Positions 20,241-25,797 of a stretch of 25,797 nt of DNA are shown here, one piece after another. The stretch is taken from positions 1-25,797 of the IMG/VR virus record IMGVR_UViG_3300008267_001532; one strand, written 5' to 3'. The stretch is from a virus. The notes beneath the pieces were generated by a model. It was not told the DNA's origin and did no database searches. It was given only the letters and a program-made list of their open reading frames with translations. How positions within the stretch are numbered: position 1 is the first letter of the stretch; every line of letters starts with the position of its first letter. A program made the translations under genes and the position numbers.

Positions 20241-21571
20241 GCGAATGTAAATAGCGATTGACTTGTTTCTTCAACTGGTTCAAAGCTAGGATCCTTTGTT
20301 AAGTAAGTATCTTCATCTGTATAGATTGTACGAAACTTATGTTTATTAGTCAATGCAGAACGGCAGTCATCAATACAAATTATACTACGTCCCAATCCTT
20401 CAATAAAATCATTATACTTAATGGTTTCATTTTGTAAAATTTTAGCAGTATTGCTGTTGGATTGTTTAGGCTCAAAATCATTAAAGCATGTATTCCATTT
20501 GTGAAAGACTGTAGCTTCTTGTTCTTGTGCGTGTTTCAATGATCCTAAGTTATACCATCTTTCTGCTTTTTCAAAAATATCATACAACTCTTTTGCTTTA
20601 CTTGCCATATCTTTCCTAGTGCAAGTGTAAAAGAAATCTTTATTAAAGTTATTAGTCCAACGCTGATTCTCTAATACTAATGTAGGCATTTGAATATGTT
20701 GTTCGTAGAATGCCATACCATAACTCTCAACAATGCTAGGGTTGAATGAAATTCTAGCACTTGTCATAAAGTCAACTTTCTCTTTACCGATGATGCCCAC
20801 TTTGATTTCATATGGTACACCGATCTTCTTTAGTCTATCTTCAAACTTCTTTGCACCGTTTGCACTAGTCATTACTTTTGCAGGCAACTTTGTTTGTTCA
20901 ATCAAGTCTAAGAACAACTCAGGATTTTTACCTTCTTCCCAACGACCGACAAATAGTATACCTTCACGTTGTTTGTGATGTTCTTCAAGCAATCCACGCT
21001 CAGTAATAGGTATAGGAAGATGATAGGATGATTCATCTAAGTGTACTTGATTAAATTTACTTTGAGTTCCTATATCAATGTTTGTTGTGCTTAATTGTTG
21101 ACGCATCATCACATTGGTATTGTTTAAAAAAGGATTTTTAGTATCGTTAAAGATTTGACTTTCTAAGTGTGTATAAGCAATGATTTGAATACAATCTTCA
21201 AGTCCCATAGTGCTTGCTACTTGTACAGTTTCGTAGGTGTTGCATACAAATGCATCATACAAGTTATGCTCTAATGCTTTAATGATACTATTACGAAAGT
21301 TAGCCATTCTTTCATAGCAAAATGTATCACCGTACATAAAGATATTACTATGAGTAGTATATGATAGTGAATCAGTGGGAGCAATTATGTTTGCTTTAAG
21401 TGATTTGACAAACTCATTATCTTTGGGTTCTTTATCAGTAATGATATCAACTTTGATATTGTGCTTATCCATCAATTCACAAAAGCTTTTAGCAAATTGA
21501 CCTATACCCCCGTGCGGGATAAGTGTTTGATAGCTTACTAAGAAGCCAATACGTTTATCATACGTTCTCAT
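20237..21571 (-). CDS. GT4-type glycosyltransferase
   Basis: A GT-B glycosyltransferase, 444 aa. The N-terminal domain has HGGIGQFAKSF (18-28), and the C-terminal nucleotide-sugar domain has LFVGRWEEGKNPELF and NPSIVESYGMAFYEQ with the EX7E pair typical of GT4 enzymes. It transfers a sugar from a nucleotide donor to an acceptor. The gene overlaps the epimerase gene (20237/20240) and the small EKFAxLI gene (21558-21571). The C-terminal 80 residues beyond the catalytic fold (DFIEGLGRSIICIDDCRS and on) are unfamiliar. The acceptor could be modified DNA or a capsid protein. Confidence 0.82.
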   Translation of the reverse strand: MRTYDKRIGFLVSYQTLIPHGGIGQFAKSFCELMDKHNIKVDIITDKEPKDNEFVKSLKANIIAPTDSLSYTTHSNIFMYGDTFCYERMANFRNSIIKALEHNLYDAFVCNTYETVQVASTMGLEDCIQIIAYTHLESQIFNDTKNPFLNNTNVMMRQQLSTTNIDIGTQSKFNQVHLDESSYHLPIPITERGLLEEHHKQREGILFVGRWEEGKNPELFLDLIEQTKLPAKVMTSANGAKKFEDRLKKIGVPYEIKVGIIGKEKVDFMTSARISFNPSIVESYGMAFYEQHIQMPTLVLENQRWTNNFNKDFFYTCTRKDMASKAKELYDIFEKAERWYNLGSLKHAQEQEATVFHKWNTCFNDFEPKQSNSNTAKILQNETIKYNDFIEGLGRSIICIDDCRSALTNKHKFRTIYTDEDTYLTKDPSFEPVEETSQSLFTFA

Positions 21572-21779
21572 AAAGTTTTTTAATTTTATCAGATAGTTCT
21601 GTTGATATACACAAAGCGGTATTTAAATCAAAATTAGTATATGTGCATCTGTTATAGTTTTTAGGGTCACCCATAATACTGAGTACATCTTCAATAATTA
21701 GATTAGCAAACTTTTCATAATCAAAGTCTGAATAAGGATTGTAGCATTCCGCTACCAGTTCTTTTAGTTTATCATTCAT
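21558..21779 (-). CDS. EKFAxLI-family small phage protein, 73 aa
   Basis: The product begins MNDKLKELVAECYNPYSDFD and has YEKFANLIIEDVLSIM in the middle, matching the small proteins at 1-143, 2594-2821 and 23201-23407. Its C-terminus (CISTELSDKIKKLYENV) has lost the usual HFGV ending. It overlaps the glycosyltransferase start by 14 bases and the upstream small gene by 8 bases. Function unknown. Confidence 0.72.
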   Translation of the reverse strand: MNDKLKELVAECYNPYSDFDYEKFANLIIEDVLSIMGDPKNYNRCTYTNFDLNTALCISTELSDKIKKLYENV

Positions 21780-21945
21780 CTTTTACTACCGGTACATCTT
21801 TCCATTCAGTCCATTCACGTTTTTTAGTAAAACTACCTTTATCAGTGGTTGTACTATAATCAGTTACTTCAATTTGTGTTCTATATTGTAACACTTTTTC
21901 TAGTCCGTCCCAACCTTTTCGGACAAGATATCTTAATTCATACAT
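21772..21945 (-). CDS. Small hypothetical protein, 57 aa
   Basis: Runs from ATG 21945..21943 to TGA 21774..21772. The product begins MYELRYLVRKGWDGLEKVLQ and ends EWTEWKDVPVVKDE, a beta-rich, mixed-charge sequence. An AGGTAAAT ribosome-binding site overlaps the end of the upstream gene. Close packing on both sides supports it. I recall similar short proteins ending WxxWxDVPVV in large phages. Function unknown. Confidence 0.7.
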   Translation of the reverse strand: MYELRYLVRKGWDGLEKVLQYRTQIEVTDYSTTTDKGSFTKKREWTEWKDVPVVKDE

Positions 21946-21949
21946 ATAT

Positions 21950-22174
21950 TTACCTCGTTAGCTTCCATATAATATGGGTATTCTTTTCATGCCATCTATA
22001 TTCAAAGATAGATTCGCCCGGACCTGTAATAATTCTAGTAATGCGATAGCCCCATTTAAACCAAATACGCTTACCCGATATATCACAAGTTTGTGGTAAC
22101 CAAGCAAACTTAAGTTCAGTACCTATTATTTTTTCATAGAAATAGTCATATGATTGAACTTGATCTAATGGCAT
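21950..22174 (-). CDS. Hypothetical protein, 74 aa
   Basis: The ATG at 22174..22172 (MPLDQVQSYDYFYEK) overlaps the upstream stop as TAATG; an alternative TTG two codons earlier is less likely. The product has KIIGTELKFAWLPQTCDISG and KRIWFKWGYRITRIITGPG, an aromatic beta-rich pattern. It is preceded and followed by other small genes in one transcript. I do not recognise a family, though short aromatic proteins like this are common next to queE in phages, as far as I recall. Confidence 0.7.
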   Translation of the reverse strand: MPLDQVQSYDYFYEKIIGTELKFAWLPQTCDISGKRIWFKWGYRITRIITGPGESIFEYRWHEKNTHIIWKLTR

Positions 22175-22359
22175 TACCAACTTTCTAAATCAGTAATATC
22201 CATCTTAACAGTAGATTTAGGATCAAACTCAATGGTAGTAGTTGAACCTATACCATTAGTTGAATCTTCTGTCCAAATCACTCTATCAAGATCATACATC
22301 TCAAATACTTCTTTCAGTTTTTCAAACTGTGTTCTTGTAATTACTATTTGTGCCATCAT
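22174..22359 (-). CDS. Small hypothetical protein, 61 aa
   Basis: The start is ATG 22359..22357, overlapping the queE stop as ATGA; a GTG three codons upstream is less likely. The product begins MMAQIVITRTQFEKLKEVFE, with the central DRVIWTEDSTNGIGSTTTIE and a C-terminal MDITDLESW. The pattern MAQIVI…GIGxTxTIEF recurs in T4-like phages. It is acidic and probably a compact alpha/beta protein. Function unknown. Confidence 0.72.
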   Translation of the reverse strand: MMAQIVITRTQFEKLKEVFEMYDLDRVIWTEDSTNGIGSTTTIEFDPKSTVKMDITDLESW

Positions 22360-23204
22360 GTACCCCACTCATTCTTAAATAAAGGTACTTGTAGTCTATC
22401 ACTGTAACGATAACCACGATTCATTGCTTCAATTGCTACATTCTTTGCATTCAAGTTGTACACAGACTCTACACCACCGCATGGCATAAAGTATACAGGA
22501 CCTCTGAATCCTCTACTACGAAACTCTTTTACTGCGTCATCAGCTTCAAGTGCATCCTCTTTAGTAGCAATAACAAACTTGAGATAAACAAAGCCAACAC
22601 TTTCATATTGATGAATAATCTCAGGGCGAATAGCTTCTTCCCACTTCTCACCACTGATGCTTAGTTTAGGACTTACACTAAAGGTAAGTGCATTTTTTTC
22701 TCTGTTTATCTTCCACTGTTGTAGATATATTGAAAAGTCTTGGCTTAGTTCTTGAGTACCATTTGTTTCAAATGTAATCTCTTTAAGACTCCTCATCTTT
22801 TCATGTGAAAGCAAGTCAGGATAAGCACGTTGCCAACCTAATAAAGGTTCACCGCCTGTAATAACAAGATGCTCATCCATCCAACGTTTGTGCGGAATCA
22901 TATCCATAATGCTATCTACAATACTATCTGTTGTTAGTACAGGACTAAGATGTTTAAATCTAGGATCCCAACTTGCATAACTGTCACAACCTGTAGAAAC
23001 TAAAGGAAGTTTCTTATAATCATCATAGTAATGTGAACGTGCGGCAATGTCTTCTACCTCACGACTTAGTTCACCTTTAGGCATACCAAATCCAGCACAC
23101 TTGAAGTTACAGCCAAATGTTCTGAGAAATACTGAAGGTACACCCATGTATCTACCTTCACCTTGAATGCTATAAAATAATTCTGCTACTTTTAAATGAC
23201 TCAT
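22356..23204 (-). CDS. queE: 7-carboxy-7-deazaguanine synthase (QueE)
   Basis: A radical-SAM enzyme that converts 6-carboxytetrahydropterin to 7-carboxy-7-deazaguanine in the queuosine/7-deazaguanine pathway; QueD, encoded at the right edge, makes its substrate. FYSIQGEGRYMGVPSVFLR (10-28) is the substrate-binding start, and GGEP (in VITGGEPLLGW) binds SAM. The Fe-S cysteines are unusual: C32 and C36 are as usual (GCNFKC), but the third, C73 in STGCDSYASW, is separated by 36 residues rather than two, so the motif is CX3CX36C. I recall this form in other marine phages. The product may feed 7-deazaguanine modification of phage DNA. It overlaps both neighbours by 4 bases. Confidence 0.9.
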   Translation of the reverse strand: MSHLKVAELFYSIQGEGRYMGVPSVFLRTFGCNFKCAGFGMPKGELSREVEDIAARSHYYDDYKKLPLVSTGCDSYASWDPRFKHLSPVLTTDSIVDSIMDMIPHKRWMDEHLVITGGEPLLGWQRAYPDLLSHEKMRSLKEITFETNGTQELSQDFSIYLQQWKINREKNALTFSVSPKLSISGEKWEEAIRPEIIHQYESVGFVYLKFVIATKEDALEADDAVKEFRSRGFRGPVYFMPCGGVESVYNLNAKNVAIEAMNRGYRYSDRLQVPLFKNEWGT

Positions 23205-23407
23205 TTGATTTTTATATTGTAAGTTTTAAGAATGACTTCACCCCATGTGCCGCCACCTTGTTTGTAAATGTGATTAACTTGCTTTGCACAATCTCTGATT
23301 AGAAGTTCTGCAAACTTCTCAATATCAAATGATTGATTTCTATCGTATATGCTATCACCTGGTCTAAAACCACATTGTTCTGCTAGTTCTTTGATTTTTT
23401 TGTTCAT
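23201..23407 (-). CDS. EKFAxLI-family small phage protein, 68 aa
   Basis: The product begins MNKKIKELAEQCGFRPGDSI and has FDIEKFAELLIRDCAKQVNH in the middle, ending in VILKTYNIKIK. Of the family in this window it is closest to the common phage form (ELAEQAG…EKFAELIVREC). It lies just upstream of queE with a 4-base overlap. Function unknown. Confidence 0.75.
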   Translation of the reverse strand: MNKKIKELAEQCGFRPGDSIYDRNQSFDIEKFAELLIRDCAKQVNHIYKQGGGTWGEVILKTYNIKIK

Positions 23408-23410
23408 ATA

Positions 23411-23602
23411 TTACCAATGATGTAAAGTATTTGCTATAATAAAACAACATGTTATCACATGTAGTACCACCCAGAAAGTCTTTAGGAACAATGCAATTTT
23501 TGCTTCCCGTAATGTAAGAATAGGTACATCGGGTCGGTCATCATCAGTATTACCCATTAGATGACCTGTTGCTCTAGACCAGATTTTTTCCAAACTATTC
23601 AT
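23411..23602 (-). CDS. Small membrane protein, 63 aa
   Basis: The N-terminal half is hydrophilic (MNSLEKIWSRATGHLMGNTD, then DDRPDVPILTLREAK). The C-terminal half is one membrane helix (about 40-60, FWVVLHVITCCFIIANTL). I recall very similar proteins (WSRATGRLMGNTDxDRPDVPxLTLREA) in many T4-like marine phages. It is probably in the inner membrane with the N-terminus in the cytosol. Function unknown; it is transcribed with the BI-1-like gene. Confidence 0.8.
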   Translation of the reverse strand: MNSLEKIWSRATGHLMGNTDDDRPDVPILTLREAKIALFLKTFWVVLHVITCCFIIANTLHHW

Positions 23603-23612
23603 GTTTTGTTAA

Positions 23613-24194
23613 TTATTTTCTATCACCAAACAGTTGTAATAGGTTAATAAACAAGTTAATGAAGTCCATATATAATGTTAATGCACCTCGCACTTCTGCA
23701 CTATCACTAGTTTCCATACTAAGTTCTTCACGGATCTTGATAGCAATTAGGCCGACAAACATAAACTTACCAACATTGTCTAAACTCTGTTTGGTAAAGT
23801 AGCCATATCCACTCATTACACCAAAAAGTATTGCCGCACCCATAAATGCTGACACAATACTACCCATAGTAAATACAGCAAAGATTGTAGCAAAGCTCAA
23901 TCCCATTAATGCCGCAAAACCATGTAAGCATAGTTGTGCTACACTTTTACTTGGGTTATTGGCTAGTACCATAGCAACACCAAAGATAGCCGCAAGTGGT
24001 GATAATATTACAATCCATTTAATCCAGCCTGTAAAAAAGAATGCCAATAACTCTGGACTAGTGCCTACAAAGTAACTAACAAACATTGATACAATAACAG
24101 CGAGACTCATATGTCCATAGACACGACCCATTGCTGAATTGATTTCGCTTGCGGAACGATATGACGTTCCATTTTCATAAGTTGTTTCAAACAT
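23613..24194 (-). CDS. BI-1/YccA-family membrane protein, shortened
   Basis: Multi-pass inner membrane protein of the Bax inhibitor-1/YccA family (193 aa). Segments typical of the family are SAMGRVYGHMSLAVIVSMFV, a series of hydrophobic helices, and the C-terminal SMETSDSAEVRGALTLYMDF. Bacterial relatives inhibit FtsH or act as pH-dependent calcium leaks. Between FVGLIAI and KIREEL, where members normally have another helix and the acidic YD motif, about 35 residues appear to be missing in frame. The remaining protein therefore has probably one helix less than usual, and its topology or activity may be altered. A good AAGGAGAAA ribosome-binding site precedes it. Confidence 0.82.
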   Translation of the reverse strand: MFETTYENGTSYRSASEINSAMGRVYGHMSLAVIVSMFVSYFVGTSPELLAFFFTGWIKWIVILSPLAAIFGVAMVLANNPSKSVAQLCLHGFAALMGLSFATIFAVFTMGSIVSAFMGAAILFGVMSGYGYFTKQSLDNVGKFMFVGLIAIKIREELSMETSDSAEVRGALTLYMDFINLFINLLQLFGDRK

Positions 24195-24204
24195 AGTTTT
24201 CTCC

Positions 24205-24855
24205 TTAAAATTTATTTGATGCTAATACGATTTGACAAATATGTTCTAATCGTTCAATGTGTTCAAAAGCACGCCATGGACTTGTATCTATAGCAACAAC
24301 TCCGTGTCCTTTGATACCTACAATGTCGTAAACAATATTGCCTTTATTGTCTAATTGTAACATCTTATGGCACTGGTCTGCAAGCTCTTGACTAATCGGA
24401 GGCACGTCTCCTACATTGGGTGCTACCTTAGTGTAGCGATTCAATTCTGGAAACGCTTTGCTAATAGTGCTTAAATCAATACCGGCGTGCATAGCCGCAA
24501 TACAATAAGTAGGGTGTAAATGAACTACAACTCTTACATCATCACTGTGTTGCCCCATTTCTCGTTGTAAGCCGAAGTGCAGTGGTATTTCTCCGCTAGG
24601 TTTTAGCTTCTCACTAATGTCTGTAGATGCCAGTTCTTTCCAAGAATAGTATGGTTTAGGAGGTTGGTCATAGTAGCCTTGTTCAATGCCAATCTTTTTA
24701 AACTGATCAGGTTGCATTGTCTGCTTACGGACACCACTAGGAGTGATGTAAAAGTGATCACGGTCGTGATGACGAATACTTACATTGCCATCACGACTAG
24801 TAATCCAGTTGCGTCTATATGCTTCAACTAATGTATCGCAAATTGTTTCTAACAT
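24205..24855 (-). CDS. Class II aldolase/adducin-like protein
   Basis: A zinc-dependent class II aldolase-type enzyme (216 aa), the family of fuculose-phosphate aldolase and ribulose-5-phosphate epimerase. Visible residues are GNVSIR (23-28), TPSGV (38-42), PSGE with E89, the metal pair in VVHLHPTY (H112, H114) and the third ligand in KGHGVV (H184). Length and motifs suggest an active enzyme. Similar genes occur in cyanophages and other marine phages, where the sugar substrate is unknown. It lies upstream of the BI-1-like gene with a 10-base gap and an AAAAGGAAAA ribosome-binding site. Confidence 0.87.
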   Translation of the reverse strand: MLETICDTLVEAYRRNWITSRDGNVSIRHHDRDHFYITPSGVRKQTMQPDQFKKIGIEQGYYDQPPKPYYSWKELASTDISEKLKPSGEIPLHFGLQREMGQHSDDVRVVVHLHPTYCIAAMHAGIDLSTISKAFPELNRYTKVAPNVGDVPPISQELADQCHKMLQLDNKGNIVYDIVGIKGHGVVAIDTSPWRAFEHIERLEHICQIVLASNKF

Positions 24856-24890
24856 TTATTTTCCTTTTAAAATTCTCTGCGTAGAATTCT

Positions 24891-24992
24891 TTATTCCTTT
24901 GGTTTATTTTCTTTGTTCCTGTTCATATCCCATAGCACTATGCCCACTACGGCTACCATTAGTACTATAGCAATAATTTCATTAATGGTCAC
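24891..24992 (-). CDS. Small single-pass membrane protein, 33 aa, GTG start
   Basis: Starting at GTG (24992..24990), the product begins MTINEIIAIVLMVAVVGIVL: a membrane helix at about 5-20, followed by a charged tail (WDMNRNKENKPKE). It starts four bases after the stop of the upstream membrane protein and is followed after 35 bases by the aldolase gene. The clear helix-plus-charged-tail design supports it despite the rare start codon. Function unknown. Confidence 0.55.
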   Translation of the reverse strand: MTINEIIAIVLMVAVVGIVLWDMNRNKENKPKE

Positions 24993-24994
24993 GT

Positions 24995-25426
24995 TTATGC
25001 TCCGTAATAAGTTTCTTTATCTTTTTCAGAATGTTTAGGTTCGTTCCAAACATTCCGATTGTTCCATTCTTGGATTTTAGCAAAACGCTGATCTTCAGTA
25101 AGTTCATCACACCGACTACTATAGTCTGGCATGCGTAACCAATCTACTGTACCACCACGTGGACCATAAGTATTTTCTACTGAACGAAATACAGCCCAAG
25201 TAGCAAATACCATGCTGATGATGGCAATGTGACCTAGCATATTGTAGCCAATTGTTAACAGTTCACCAATGTAGATTCCAAATGCTAGGCTCCAAAAACA
25301 CCCCAGTAGGATGCTAAGAAAATATTTGATATATACAGGTGCATGTCGCAACGGATTTAGATTGGGGTTCATGATGTTCCAGGATGAACGACTCACTAAC
25401 CAAAAGAATTTAATTACACTAAACAT
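24995..25426 (-). CDS. Conserved phage membrane protein, 143 aa
   Basis: The N-terminal half is membrane-embedded, with helices at about 31-55 (YIKYFLSILLGCFWSLAFGI) and 60-80 (YNMLGHIAIISMVFATWAVF). The rest is hydrophilic (YGPRGGTVDWLRMPDYSSRC, then DELTEDQRFAKIQEW). I recall this protein (SRSSWNIMNPxLNPLRHAP…RMPDxSSRCDELTE) from other T4-like phages near queD and aldolase genes. The ATG overlaps the queD stop as TAATG. Function unknown. Confidence 0.8.
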   Translation of the reverse strand: MFSVIKFFWLVSRSSWNIMNPNLNPLRHAPVYIKYFLSILLGCFWSLAFGIYIGELLTIGYNMLGHIAIISMVFATWAVFRSVENTYGPRGGTVDWLRMPDYSSRCDELTEDQRFAKIQEWNNRNVWNEPKHSEKDKETYYGA

Positions 25427-25797
25427 TATGCAAACTCCCCATCTTCTCTATGACCACCTCTACCTGCCATATTGCTATCAGTCTCACGAACCTCTACTCT
25501 ACAGCACCATACACGCTTTGCTTCTTCACTACCGCAGTTAGGTAAAAAGATTGTATTAACATATTCGTATAAGAAGTCAGCAATACCTTCACAGCCAGTA
25601 CGTTCTACTTCTGTAATCTTTGCTAGCTTCAATCGACCTAGTTCTAATAGATGTTCACGCATTGGGTCATCTTGTGCGACTAGTAGAGTATGGTCAAACC
25701 ATTCTTCTAGTTTGTCTTTGAGAGGTCGTAGTCCACCGAAGTCAGTTACCCAGTTGCGGGCATCTAGTGTATCAGCTTCAAACTCAAAGTGAAAACT
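25426..25797 (-). CDS. queD: 6-carboxy-5,6,7,8-tetrahydropterin synthase (QueD), partial (N-terminus off window)
   Basis: The frame enters from the right edge and ends at TAA 25428..25426, giving the C-terminal 123 residues. WVTDFGGLRPLKDKLEEWFD followed by HTLLVAQDDP is the QueD core (DFG…LDHTxL), ERTGCEGIADFLYEYV contains the catalytic-site glutamate region (PT-x-E-N in most members), and WCCRVEVRETDSNMAG is the last strand with the conserved ET. The enzyme makes the pterin substrate used by QueE (22356-23204). An in-frame ATG at 25662 lies inside the domain and is not the start. Confidence 0.85.
   Translation of the reverse strand, partial: SFHFEFEADTLDARNWVTDFGGLRPLKDKLEEWFDHTLLVAQDDPMREHLLELGRLKLAKITEVERTGCEGIADFLYEYVNTIFLPNCGSEEAKRVWCCRVEVRETDSNMAGRGGHREDGEFA

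Noticed and set aside
1-25797. tRNA genes, CRISPR arrays, insertion sequences, attachment sites
   Set aside because: No cloverleaf with a CCA-type end, no regularly spaced repeats, no transposase or integrase was recognised by eye; small RNA genes cannot be excluded without a covariance search.

Overview
The window looks like part of a large tailed-phage genome (Caudoviricetes, probably a T4-like myovirus of aquatic bacteria). It is AT-rich and almost wholly coding. Dozens of small genes are joined by ATGA, TAATG or TAAATG stop/start overlaps. The recognisable genes are typical of T4-like and marine/freshwater phages: a T4-type ATP-dependent DNA ligase, a T4 RNase H-like 5' nuclease, the queuosine-precursor enzymes QueE and QueD, a UV-damage endonuclease, a class II aldolase and many conserved small phage proteins. 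No tRNA, rRNA, CRISPR array or integrase was seen. The host is not identified; exact sigma70-type promoters and the style of one signal peptide suggest a proteobacterium.

Layout. (1) 1-13151 is entirely on the minus strand: DNA ligase in two pieces, small conserved genes, three single genes each behind a near-identical promoter cassette (3.8-4.6 kb), a chain of micro-genes (4.9-5.4 kb), a long run of small phage genes ending in the 5' nuclease (6.2-9.5 kb), a DGQHT-motif protein paired with a GIY-YIG-like nuclease (9.5-11.1 kb), a DUF2452-like protein and UvdE. (2) 13178-13313 is a perfect 68-bp tandem duplication at the divergent junction; it copies the minus-strand promoter and the plus-strand start region. 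(3) 13296-19420 is the only plus-strand block, six genes. (4) 19395-25797 returns to the minus strand: sugar epimerase, glycosyltransferase, small genes, QueE, a BI-1-like membrane protein, class II aldolase, and QueD running off the right end.

The most interesting part is block 3. Four consecutive proteins begin with MRAxEFIxEa, and the two before them begin MNFQELFEGA and MKFTEIDEG. This closely resembles the capsid-targeting sequence of the T4 internal head proteins (MKTYQEFIAEA), which the prohead protease gp21 cuts after (I/L)xE. Behind these leaders sit very different modules: a GP88-like Cys-motif domain, two ADP-ribosyltransferase-like domains, an M48-type metallopeptidase behind a Tat-like segment, a small DUF4258/BrnT-like domain, and a kinase-like domain. 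Further (I/L)xE sites fall between modules. I infer a set of proteins packaged into the head, matured by the phage protease and ejected into the host, comparable to T4 Alt and the IP proteins but with a wider range of activities.

The minus-strand genes serve DNA metabolism, nucleobase modification and host takeover, with several groups under host-type promoters (early or middle expression). The plus-strand cluster is preceded by a late-promoter-like motif, which fits late expression of head proteins. Several genes look broken or altered (ligase, one EKFAxLI-family member, BI-1); these may be real or assembly faults.
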